Positions 54,800-64,000 of a DNA stretch of 64,000 nucleotides are shown here, one piece after another (position 1 is the first letter of the stretch; every line of letters begins with the position of its first letter). A program made the translations under genes and the position numbers. Origin of the DNA: Thinopyrum elongatum (Eukaryota; Streptophyta; Magnoliopsida; Poales; Poaceae); assembly GCA_011799875.1 (NCBI GenBank), contig CM022302.1, positions 317,792,144 through 317,856,143 on the forward strand, in the 5' to 3' direction. The notes below the pieces were generated by a model, which was given only the letters and a program-made list of their open reading frames with translations, had not been told where the DNA came from and did not search any database.

Positions 54800-54905
54800 A
54801 CCCTAGCCTACTTTATGAACCCCATGAACAAGTCCTCCTAGAGTACTTGGACAAGTTGGTTGTCATCTTTAATTGGTGACCTACTTGTCTACCCGAAGAT
54901 GGAAG
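54800..54905 (+). pseudogene. pol: RT palm fragment
   Basis: Across two frames the sequence reads YFMNPMNK, LLEYLDKLVVIF and then DLLVYPK, i.e. the block around the catalytic FIDD of Gypsy RT with the first Asp codon lost and frameshifts on both sides. It is followed without interruption by the integrase C-terminal domain, so everything between was deleted. Confidence 0.6.
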
Positions 54906-55269
54906 AAGAGCCGTTCAGCTGGTTAGGGGGCATTTGAAGACCGCCATATCAAGGAGGAAGAACTATACCAACCACCGTCGTCAAGAAGTAAACTTCCGTG
55001 TCGAAGATCAGGTGTATCTGCAAGCCATTCCTCTCAAAGGAACCAAGCATTTCCATGCCAAGGGAAAGCTCACACCAAGCTTTATCGCCCCCTCCGAGAT
55101 CACTGCAAGACAAAGAGTAGACGGCTACCAGCAGGAGTTGCCACCCAAGTTATCCAATGTGCACAATGTTTCCCACGCGTCACAACTCCGGAAGTGTTTC
55201 CAACTTCCTGACAAGCACGATCCCCACAAGGGCATCGATCACCAAGCCATCAACCCCAACCCGATCTAA
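54906..55269 (+). pseudogene. pol: integrase C-terminal domain remnant
   Basis: An open frame from about 54906 gives AVQLVRGHLKTAISRRKNYT, then VEDQVYLQAIPLKGTKHFH, KGKLTPSFIAPSEITAR and LPPKLSNVHNVSHASQLRKC. This is the GPY/F-type module of chromovirus-like Gypsy integrases, in which KGKL-P-FIGP is the hallmark (here FIAP). The frame is intact to 55269. The core domain upstream is missing. No chromodomain can be identified after it. Confidence 0.8.
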
Positions 55270-55464
55270 CCTACAGCGAGAAACCCATTAGCAATCTGGA
55301 TCAAGTGGAACATTATACACGAAGACCCACCACCAAGTACTTCAAGGTTCAATGGAGTACCACACGGAAGTAGAAGCAGTATGAGGACGTGAAGACTACC
55401 CCAAATCCAAGTTTCCATACTCCTTTCCGCGCCTAGTTTGGAAATCTCGGGGACGAGATTCTGG

Positions 55465-55478
55465 TAAGGGGGGTAGGT
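55465..55478 (+). promoter_or_regulatory. polypurine tract
   Basis: TAAGGGGGGTAGGT directly before the 3' LTR start at 55480. Confidence 0.75.
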
Positions 55479-55479
55479 C

Positions 55480-58400
55480 TGTCACACCCTGATTTTCATG
55501 CCACAACACTTAAGCTAATAAATCTGACAAAATGTGGTTTGACAAAAACTTTTGAGTGTTTTGAACTTTGCTTGATTGGATTTTTATTGATGTTTGCAAG
55601 TGCTCTAAAAATCAAATAAATCCTCCAACTCTTATACTCCTTCTCCTTTATCCAAAACTTTGCCCAATGATCATTCCATGTGTAAAGGACAGAATAGAAT
55701 TTTCTTACAAAAATAATTTGGCCAAAAAGAATTTTCTAAATTAGGTTTTCAAAATAACCCCTGAATTGAGGCTTGCACTAGAAGTACTTAATTAAGGGAA
55801 GTAAAAATCTTCCAAAATATATGTTTGATTCTTATTAGATATAGTACCCCCCATAAACCTCAAAATTATTATTTTAAAAGTTATTTTGCTATTTTATTTA
55901 AATCCTTTTTCTTAAGGCCAGAAATGGTCTTTAATAGGTTAAAATTATTTTAAAGATTCAAAAATATTTGAGAAAATTTAGGGAAACTCAGTGGACATAT
56001 ATTTTCCATATATATGAGTTTCAACACATGGTCATGATCAAAATATTGGATAAAACCCTCCAAAACCATTTTTGTTCATTTCAAGTATTTGAAATATTTC
56101 TATAAGAAATATTTTCAAATAAATCAAGTAAAATTCTAGCAAGTCACATATGCATAATGTGATGATCTTGCAAAGTTTCATCTCAATCAAAATCATTTTG
56201 GTTCACAGAAGTGCCCCAAAACCCTCTCTGTCCAGAACCAAACTTGAACAACTTTGCATTGCCAACTTTCTCCATTTAATCCCAAACTTTGTGGACATGC
56301 TCAAATACCCAAATAATGTCACTACACCAAGTGGTGCATCAAGGAGAAGAGATTAGCTTAGCTAGATCTAAGCAAATCCATTTCTGTTGATTTCTAGGGT
56401 TTACAAAAGTTACATTGTGAACTTTATCCAAATGAGCCCAAATTTCTACCACATTTCCAAATGGTCATGTGCATTATCCCCATCAAGAGGCACAAGAAGG
56501 AGACAAGTGAAAGTGGCTCAAACTTGCATCAAACACATTCTGCCATTTTTCCAAAATCATCACTTTGACCTCTTTCACTATTCTCCATGAACTCAATTTT
56601 TTACCACAGCTAACCATGATCACCTTCTACCTCTGGTAAAATTTGCAAGGCCATGGAACAATAAATGGAGGGTGAAATACTCACTTTCTCTCTCTGGACA
56701 GCCTCTTCCTCTCTCTCCCTCTCCACCCTTCTCTCACCAGGGCCTCTCCAGGGCATCCAATGCCCCTTCCCACTTCTTTACTTCTCCCTAGAGCTGCTGG
56801 ACACTAGGAGCCAAGCCCAGAGAACCAAAAAAATGGCCATTCCGGCCACACACGCGCTCTGGAGCGTGCTACATTGCGCTCCCGCACGGTAGCCGCCCTC
56901 TGCTCAACGCCTCCGACCACCTCGGTTCTCCCCCGCGCGCCAGCATGACCACCTCGACGTCCGCAGCACGCCACGCCCCTGTCCCCCTCCTCTTTCCTCC
57001 TCCTGCTGCCTCCCTGCGCACACGCGCCGGCCGCCCGAGAGCTCCATTGGGTGAGCTCACACGCGCGATGCCTCTGGCCCTCCCCGCTCTCTCTCTTCCT
57101 TCCCCTGATCGTAGACCACCTCCACGAACGCCCCGGACACGCCCACGTGAGCCCTAGTGACCTACAGCGATGGCAACAACCACGCCGGCGCACTGGTCCA
57201 CGGTGAGCCATGAGCCAACTATTTAAAGCCTCCACGAGCCTCTCCCTCACCACCACTCGCTCTCTCCCACTCCCAATCGTCCTCCTGCGCCTCCTGTTCA
57301 TCTCCAGAGGGCCTTGAGATCGAGATCGAGCTCGAGCTCCGCCGCTTAGGCTCGCCGGCATTCACGCGATACAGACCTCCTTCACCACTCCTCTTCCTCG
57401 ATCTGGAATCACCGCAGCCCACTGAGCCTTTCCCTGTCATTTCCCCCTTCATTTGAAGCCGGGGATAACCAAAACCACCGACGCCCGAAGCTCCTCCACC
57501 GCGTGACCTCGTCGCCGGCGAACCATGCCACTCCGGCGACCGCAACCACCATCACCCGAACGGCGACACGACGAGGAGTCCAGCCATGCCATCAGCTCGC
57601 CCCGTCATGCCCGAAAACATCGCCGGTGAGCTCGCCGGCCTCTCTGCCGCGAGGTTGGAGATGACAGGTGGAGCCCACCTGTCATCCTCGCCTCTCTCTC
57701 CCCTCATCTCTCTCCCGCTGGCAGCCGGGCCCCGCCTGTCGGGTTTAAACGGGCGCGCGCGCGATGGCTCGCCCGGGCCATTTTCCTTCTAGGCCTGCTA
57801 CGCTGCGGCTGTTCTGGCCCAGTAAGCATAGTAGCCCCCAGCCTTTTTCCTTTTTATTTTTACAGTGGGTTTCCAAAAATTCCACATCCCACATTATTAT
57901 CCAAATTAAATAATTCCAACTCCAAAAATCTCGTAATAATCCCACCTATTTAATGGTGTAACTTTCATGCAAATCCATCACACTTTTCGGTACTGTTCAA
58001 ATTTAAATTCAAATTTGAGCAATTAAATCCATATTTGAAAATCCATTTCTCTGTTTCTATAGCTCCAATTCCAAAACTAAGAATTTTTGCATTCTTAGTT
58101 TTCATCCTAATATTTAACAAAAATAAGTTGACATTTTTATGAGCACTTTTATTTTTCTGTTTGTGCTATTGCCTTATTGTGTGCCCGATACTTTGCGACG
58201 TTAGATTGCGAAGTTGACGAAGGAGTTGGACCAGAAGGATTTGAAGACCTCGAAGACTTGTTTGAGCCGGGCAAGTAGCCCTTTCACCTTGTCTATGAAA
58301 CCCTTTTATGCATTTCATATAGCACCTTATTATTGTTGCATCGGAATCATGATGAGATGGTAACCACTTTAGTGGGTTGCCTCCGTTACTTCCTCCTTGA

Positions 58401-59777
58401 TACTTGCATTGTGCATGACCCTACCTTCCTATGAGGGTTATGCGGGTGGGAGTGGATAGGATGCCAAAGTAGTTGCTACGCAAATGAGTTGGGTATATGC
58501 ATGGTGATGGAGACAAGTATGTTTTCAAAGACTTTTCAAAAACCCCATCGGGTGCCACTAATGCCCGAGGGAGATGATGAGCTAGGTAACCACTTGAAAA
58601 AGAAGTGGTGTACCAGAGCAAGTTGTGTGAGTGTGATTTTCGAAAACGGATTGGTTTAAGTTGCGACCGTTATTCCAACCTTACATGTACAACCACAATA
58701 CCCCTTATGGGACGGGGCTTTGTTGATTACTTTGGTCAATACTAGCAGGGAGCCCGCATTCCTAGTGGCGGGAGAGTATGAGTTACTCTCTCGATACGGA
58801 GTCGTGCCAGGTAGGGTGACTATGGCTGTTTTTACAGACACCGGGCACACCGTTATGTCCCCTCTCGGATGGTACGATCTCGAATGAGTCTCGCATGATG
58901 TACATCATGAGGACAAGGGCCAACGAGTGGACTCTTTGTTAGTGTTGTCAAGGGAAAGATAATGTTCAGGTGCTTATCTCGGGTATGTAATATACCGTGA
59001 GTCGTGGCTTGAACGAAAGTTCCCCGAGTCTTGTGGGTAAAGTGTGCAACCTCTGCAGAGTGTCAAACTATTCGAATAGCTGTGTCCACGGTCAAGGACA
59101 GTTGGGTAACCGCTCTTGGGCTACGTCCACATGTTTATGAAACCCGGTGAGTGTGTATGGGAAAGTGGAAAGAACTACTTGGGTCAAGTCCAAAGACTTG
59201 ACATGATAAATAAGAAGGATTGGTTCCAACTCTATTTATGTTGATATCTGTAACTTGTCCTCATGGTTACTTGAATACTTATGATGCATGCCTTACAAAT
59301 TGTTGAACATGTCATAGCACTCAAAACTAGCTTTCCGCAAAAATTTACCTATGTCATGCATTGTTATACCTTGATGCAAAACATGGGTTGCTTGCGAGTA
59401 CATTCAAAGTACTCATTGGCTTGCCACTAGTTATTTAATTGGCCAGGCATGGAAGAGCAGGAGTTCGAGGGAGAGTTCTTTGGTAATGAACATGCGAACT
59501 AGGACGTTTCCCAGTCAGAATGTCTGTAGGGTTAAGGCAGATGGCATGGGTTCTACTTATCAACGATGATTTCCGCTGCTTGTGTTTTATGTGATGTTCA
59601 GCCCTTGAGGCTTTATCTATGTAAGACTTGACCATAAAGGTCATAATTTGTGTAAGACGGTATGTATGGATGTAAGACTCTTGTTATTCAGCTTCTGTGT
59701 GTTCAGTGAGCATTGATCTCTGGGATCACTGTACACATGTACTCGGTGACTTCGACTTGTAAGTTGGGGTCCCCACA
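55480..59777 (+). repeat. 3' LTR, 4298 bp
   Basis: Starts TGTCACACCCTGATTTTCAT and ends GTTGGGGTCCCCACA. Near-identical to 47768-52056, with TATA box at 57220-57227 and paired palindromes at 59051-59079. Confidence 0.92.
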
Positions 59778-60584
59778 TCTTTTGTGCATGATTATTATAG
59801 CATTGTATTTTTTGCCGATCTATCCGTTTAGTTCAGCCAACTAGATTGATTTTTCTTGCAATGGGAGAGGTGCTTTGTGATGGGTTCAGTCTTGTGGTGC
59901 TCAATCCCAGTGATAGAAAGGAACATGACACGTATTTTTATTGTTGCCATTAAGGATAAAAATATGGGGTTTATTTATATTGTTGGGGTTTACTTTGTCT
60001 ACGTCATGTCATCTTGCTTAAGGCGTTACTCTGTTTTTATTAACTTAATACCCTAGATGCATGCTGGATAGCGGTCGATGGGTGGAGTAATAGTAGAAGA
60101 TGCAGGCAGGAGTCGGTCTACTTGTCTCGGATGTGATGCCTATATAGATGATCATTGCCTTGAATATCATCAGCGCTCTTCTATTAATTGCCCAACAATA
60201 ATTTGTTCATCCACCGTACATTATGTGCTCGACAGAGAAGCCTCTAGTGAAAACTATGGCCCCCGGGTCTACTTCTATCATATATAAAATCCAAAACTAC
60301 CTTGTTGCACCTTTATTTATTTTATTTTATTTTGCAATTTATCTATTTGCCTACCACTACGAGAATTTGATCCTTGCAAATAACCGCCGAGGGGATTGAC
60401 AACCCCCTTGTTTGTGTGGGGGCAAGTTTTTGCTTTTGTGTGTGCAGGTGCTCCTAACGAGGTTCTGTGTGGTTCTCCTACTGGATTGATAGCCTTGGTT
60501 CTTAACTGAGGGAACTACTTATCGTTACTGTACTGCTTCATCCTCTCCTTCTCGAGGAAATCCCAACGTAGCTCACAAGTAGCA

Positions 60585-61700
60585 ATCTACACCGTTACAC
60601 AGGCTAAGATGAATCCACCTTTGGTCAATGCCTCTCGCTGTTGGTCAAAGTGATAACCTGCGCGGGCTAATGAATGGGTGCATCGCTGATAACCGCATGA
60701 GCAAGTCTCCGAGGACCACCAATATAATGCATGCATGTGGCCCAAACATATGTGTGAAAGGGTTGTGTAATGTTTTAAATACCCAATTCACGACTTTGAT
60801 GTGACACCTACCTCACAACATGCCAATCCCACACGGAGGATCATGACACGTTAGTGTACCGGACACCCCCCACCCACCAACTCACTGCACCACCACCGCC
60901 ACTTGAAGGCATGTCAACATTTACTGCATTGAGCATGTGACCAAAGTAGTGCCGTGTTAAAATTTGAAAAAAATAGAGGGTCATTCACACATTTTTATAC
61001 ATCGATGGATTTCCTAGGGATTTAATGTGTAAAAATCAAATTTGAACTACATGCACATGCAATAGTTTACCAAAATGGATTGGCAAATCATATGTGTGTC
61101 CTTGGGTGCATGCATGTTTAGTCCCCGTGCAAGAAATGGCAAGAAATTTCAAACATTGAGAATGTTGATTTTTAAATTCCAGTAAATCCAAAACTTTGTT
61201 GAAATTCATGAAGCTTGGAGTGGTGTCATATCGACAACAATAGACTGTGATATTGTTTTTTGTCAAATTCGAAACAAGTTTTGATATAAGCTTCTTACAA
61301 ATGGGAGGTTATTAATAATTGGAACACAATATCGCAATTGGTTGATATATTCAAACTGTGGGTGTTAGACCAACAATGTACGTGCCATGCTTCGGTTAAG
61401 TAATAAAGCGGCAGAAATAATCCTCATCAAAAAAGAAAAACAGTATACGTGCCGCCACGCGCCCCGCATGCCGTGTGAGCAGGCATGAGTTGATGGGAAG
61501 CATGCGAGCAGTCCACCGCGCAGGCAGACCGGGAGGCGTATGAGCAGGTGTGTGAATTGACGAGAGGTGTGTTCGCTGTGCAATGTTACCGGGAGATGTG
61601 TAAGCAGCTGTGTGAACTAACGGGAGGCATGGCATGAGAGCAGTCCGCTGCGCACGCTCGCTGGGAGGCGAGCTAGCCCTTTGACCGCTGCCCGCCTAGC
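60585..61700. other. unassigned sequence right of the Athila-like element
   Basis: No LTR, primer site or transposon terminus recognised. GGGAGGCGT-type units with GAGCAG(G/T)TGTGTGAA(T/C)T recur between 61470 and 61670 (three diverged copies, period about 65-75 bp). ATCTA at 60585-60589 should be one copy of the Athila-like target duplication. Confidence 0.5.
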
Positions 61701-61842
61701 TCCCACTACTCCATATTAATGTCGCGCGCCAGCCAATAGTCATAATAGGTTGTCGTTTCCACCATTCTCGCTACACACACAATCCTATCTCCCCGCCTGC
61801 ATCCTCGATGCCATTCTCGATCGTCACCGCTGTCTAAAGTGT

Positions 61843-62262
61843 ATGAGGATGCTGCTGAAGCGCACCATCGGAGGGAGTGGAGACGCTTGGGCTGGTGAAG
61901 CACCTGAGCACCACACGCAGCTGGGCACAGAGGTTCCAATCACCACCGATGATGTCTCGCGTGGGCAGAAACGCACCCTTGACATCGTGGCCTTCGTCGT
62001 GCTTTCCCAGCCAGAGCCGGAGGTCCACAGCGACGATTCTCACGACCACTCCAGCGATGACTCCGATGACGACCTTGATGCAACCTTGACGTCATGGCCT
62101 CCGTCGTGCTTTCCCAGTCATCTATACCCATTTTGTGGCAAGCATATCCTAGGTTTTCTCTGGCTAGTCATGCCTCCCCCTTTTTGGAATAGAAATCCTA
62201 TGGTTATGTTCTCTCAACTCTCAATCCATGAAATAAGAGTAAGATTCATTAGATCCGTGTAG
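61843..62262 (+). CDS. hypothetical acidic ORF
   Basis: MRMLLKRTIGGSGDAWAGEA opens about 140 codons. The middle is strongly acidic (HSDDSHDHSSDDSDDDLDAT). A 106-bp duplication makes LDIVAFVVLSQ and LTSWPPSCFPS homologous at the DNA level (61978-62020 against 62084-62126) but in different frames. No domain is recognised. A splice donor may precede the 3' part, so the frame after the acidic run may not be coding. This and the 63.0-kb exon could belong to one gene outside known transposons. Confidence 0.35.
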   Translation: MRMLLKRTIGGSGDAWAGEAPEHHTQLGTEVPITTDDVSRGQKRTLDIVAFVVLSQPEPEVHSDDSHDHSSDDSDDDLDATLTSWPPSCFPSHLYPFCGKHILGFLWLVMPPPFWNRNPMVMFSQLSIHEIRVRFIRSV

Positions 62263-63023
62263 TGTATTGATTGTTTGAATGGTACAAATGGTATGTGCTA
62301 GCTGTTGATAAGTGAGATATGTACAAATGATGATGCTATTAATCCGTCTAGGGTTAGTGGTTAATTGTTTGCTCTGTAGAGATGATTTTTGCTAACAGTC
62401 CAAGTATGGTTAGTGCTGCTACTAATAATTCATAGCTAGATCTTCATAATTGATATTGAATGTCCTACATAAATGTTTGTGCTAATTTTTTTCCAAATTG
62501 GTATGCACATAGATGATTGTGCTTAAAAAATCAAACCAAAATCTTGCTAATAATCTGTCCAGGCTAGTGATTTATTGTTTGTTATGTACTAATGATTTTT
62601 GCTAATAATCAGACAAGGGTTAGTGTTCGTGCTAATAATTCATAGCCAGATCTTGAGAATTGATTTTGAATATCCTACTTTTCGACATGTAAATTGGTTT
62701 GATGCTAAAAGTTGGTATGCCCAATTTTGGCAACTACCAAATGTTCCCTAGAGATTGGTTGCATACCAATGTTCATTGCCAATCTCACAAAAGGTTGCCA
62801 AGTGTTGGCAACATTTGATTTTGCCAAATGTTGATAGCAAACCAATTAGACTCCTAATTTTGTTGCACTAAGCTGCGTGCTATCAATTTATGCATTTCTT
62901 TAATCAAGATCACTTGATGATTTAGGGTTCACGCTGTCACATGTTATATTATGTTTCATAAACTCTGCCGGCTGAATTCGCATTATAAAATATATTGATG
63001 CCACACTTTTTACTCTATGTATA
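62263..63023. other. gene-free or intronic stretch with a tandem duplication
   Basis: 62337-62500 and 62551-62690 are diverged copies (shared AGGGTTAGTG, TGATTTTTGCTAA, TAATAATTCATAGC-AGATCTT) with period about 210 bp. 62700-62870 contains GTTGCCAA/TTGGCAAC inverted motifs. Confidence 0.65.
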
Positions 63024-63024
63024 G

Positions 63025-63148
63025 GTGCTATCTGAGGATGTCGACAGCGAGGGACCTTACCGGAGATTATATTCGCCAGGCTCTTTGTTGTGAGAGCAAG
63101 GGTGCTAAAGGTAATGAGGTTTGCCCTAGATTTATTTTGCAAAACTGA
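63025..63148 (+). CDS. possible exon after a splice acceptor
   Basis: An acceptor-like TTTTTACTCTATGTATAG precedes a 41-codon frame containing LRMSTARDLTGDYIRQALCC and ESKGAKGNEVCPRFI before a stop at 63146-63148. The frame has unbiased, protein-like composition and an RDLTGDYIR segment, but I cannot assign a family. It may be the last exon of a gene starting near 61.8 kb. Confidence 0.3.
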
Positions 63149-63336
63149 ATGGTGCTGATTAGTGCCGGCGGCTACAGCAGAATGGAAAAGGCTCTGTAGA
63201 AGTTGAATTTTATTTTGGAAGTTCAGTTGACAAAGTAATCGGAAGTCATTATGTCAAGCCCATACATGACTTGTGAGTGGCCGATCCCTTTGCAGAAGTG
63301 TTGAGGTTTCGAAACAAGTGTTACAAGTGGTAATAT

Positions 63337-64000
63337 TGTAAGTGCATCTAGCACCCCTTAGTGATTTTGGTGCATTGAAGACTAATAAGTTAAGGGACTA
63401 ATGTGTTTGTGAGTGTACACAGGTTCTATAAGTCTATGAGGAGTTTGATATTTACGATCAAAGTCGACCCCTAAAATTGAATGTCCTCATTTGAAGATTA
63501 TGGTTTTCTTGAAGACTTTGAAAATGAGGAAATTGGTGTGACCTTGAAGACTTTGATATTGACGCGAGGATTATGAAGCGTGAAGACTTTTGTTTTCGTA
63601 GTTTCATTTTCTCTTTCTTGAGTCATAGGAAACACCGTACTGTTAAAGGGGGTCGAGGTAATACTAAGGAAAAGTTTCCAAGTGATGCTCATCTCAAAGC
63701 CTACACCTACCCAATCCTTCGAGTGAAGCCTTTGGAAATCTCATACAGTTCAGTCAATTTCTTCAATGAGAGAGACGAAGATCTTCTGCTCTCTGAGGAA
63801 TTTGTTCTGACTGAGGAGTTAGGAATTCGCTAGTGCGGATTGCCTACAAGTGAGGAACATGATAGCCCTGAGGAATTTGAGAGCTCAAATTTCTGACCGT
63901 TGCTGTGCTACGCGCCAGCTGTCCCAAATATCTTATCCACCTAATGATCATATCATTTAAGGGCATTTATGTCTTATCATGTCGGGCTACTCCCCGGTTT
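63337..64000 (+). repeat. LTR of the 39.6-kb solo-LTR family, continues beyond the window
   Basis: Starts TGTAAGTGCATCTAGCACCC and follows 39629 onward nearly base for base to the window end at CTACTCCCCGGTTT, just before the expected TATA box. Whether it is a solo LTR or a full element cannot be decided here. Confidence 0.9.

Larger units (their letters stand above)
47768..59777 (+). mobile_element. non-autonomous Gypsy-type element with 4.3-kb LTRs
   Basis: A full-length element of 12,010 bp with target duplication TCTTT (47763-47767 and 59778-59782). 5' LTR 47768-52056, primer site 52061-52073, interior 52057-55479, polypurine tract 55465-55478, 3' LTR 55480-59777. The interior of 3.4 kb holds a damaged gag with CCHC knuckle, a fragment of RT and the integrase C-terminus; protease, RNase H and the integrase core are missing. 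The two LTRs are very similar (three substitutions and a 2-bp deletion in the first 120 bp by eye), so the insertion is fairly young. It must have been mobilised by an autonomous relative. Confidence 0.92.
12508..60584 (+). mobile_element. Athila/Sabrina-like Gypsy element, split by three insertions
   Basis: Three fragments reconstruct one + strand element. 12508-14460 holds a decayed gag and AT-rich interior. 45514-47032 continues the interior directly after the CACTA target duplication (GAAGCAT | CATGCACG). 47033-47767 plus 59783-60584 form one 3' LTR of about 1.54 kb, starting TGATATGTCTTCAACG and ending AGTAGCA. The Copia element (LTR ending 12507), the CACTA (14461-45513) and the long-LTR element (47768-59777) all sit inside it. 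No pol domain is visible between gag and the 3' LTR, so it is non-autonomous. The Sabrina resemblance is from memory and unverified. Confidence 0.8.
47033..60584 (+). repeat. 3' LTR of the Athila-like element, split by a 12-kb insertion
   Basis: The left part 47033-47767 starts TGATATGTCTTCAACGTATC; the right part 59783-60584 ends CTCACAAGTAGCA. Removing the nested element and one target duplication gives an LTR of 1537 bp. A TATA box (TATAAAT) is at 47383-47389. The 5' LTR is to the left of the window. Confidence 0.82.

Overview
This window is intergenic DNA of a large, repeat-rich grass genome. The nested LTR retrotransposons, a giant CACTA DNA transposon, long terminal repeats of about 4.3 kb and the recognisable element types point to a Triticeae genome (wheat, Aegilops, barley or a relative). 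That assignment rests on pattern memory, not on a search. No bacterial or viral replicon features are present, and I see no intact host gene. Almost every ORF belongs to a transposable element, to sequence carried inside one, or is a chance frame.

Layout, oldest to youngest where nesting shows it. (1) The oldest layer is an Athila/Sabrina-like Gypsy element on the + strand. It is seen as three separated pieces: 12508-14460 (gag remnant plus non-coding interior), 45514-47767 (non-coding interior plus the start of the 3' LTR), and 59783-60584 (rest of the 3' LTR). (2) A 31-kb CACTA transposon (14461-45513, 3-bp target duplication CAT) splits its interior. (3) A 12-kb LTR retrotransposon with 4.3-kb LTRs and a deleted pol (47768-59777, target duplication TCTTT) splits its 3' LTR. 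(4) On the left, a minus-strand Copia element (LTR 10850-12507, primer binding site, start of gag) sits in the same Athila-like element. It is itself interrupted by (5) a + strand Tat-type Gypsy element, of which the 3' part of pol, a spliced antisense gene and the 3' LTR lie at 1-10081. (6) The right end (60585-63336) is unassigned sequence with short tandem duplications and one or two possible exons, followed by the beginning of another LTR (63337 to the window end) of the same family as the solo LTR inside the CACTA.

The CACTA element is the most unusual object. It has 25-26 bp terminal inverted repeats, different subterminal repeat families at its two ends, and no transposase ORF that I can recognise. 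It carries a set of gene-like cassettes: a minus-strand multi-exon gene with repeated exons (about 16.0-21.5 kb); two small + strand ORFs, one with a TATA box directly upstream (29.6-31.3 kb); a minus-strand DEDDy-type 3'-5' exonuclease-like pseudogene (32345-33124) flanked by diverged direct repeats; and a pair of homologous genes in head-to-head inverted orientation (38.2-38.6 kb and 39.5-41.5 kb), each with its own minisatellite upstream. Inside it sit a perfect solo LTR (21576-25892, target duplication GGCGA), a second solo LTR (39629-41123), a retroposon with a 14-bp target duplication, and several MITE-like inverted repeats.

The Tat-type Gypsy element is also notable. Sense pol is dead: four in-frame stops, two frameshifts, and valine at the position of the catalytic integrase glutamate. 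The antisense gene downstream of pol can be followed as four exons with GT-AG introns that join in frame, broken only by two frameshifts.
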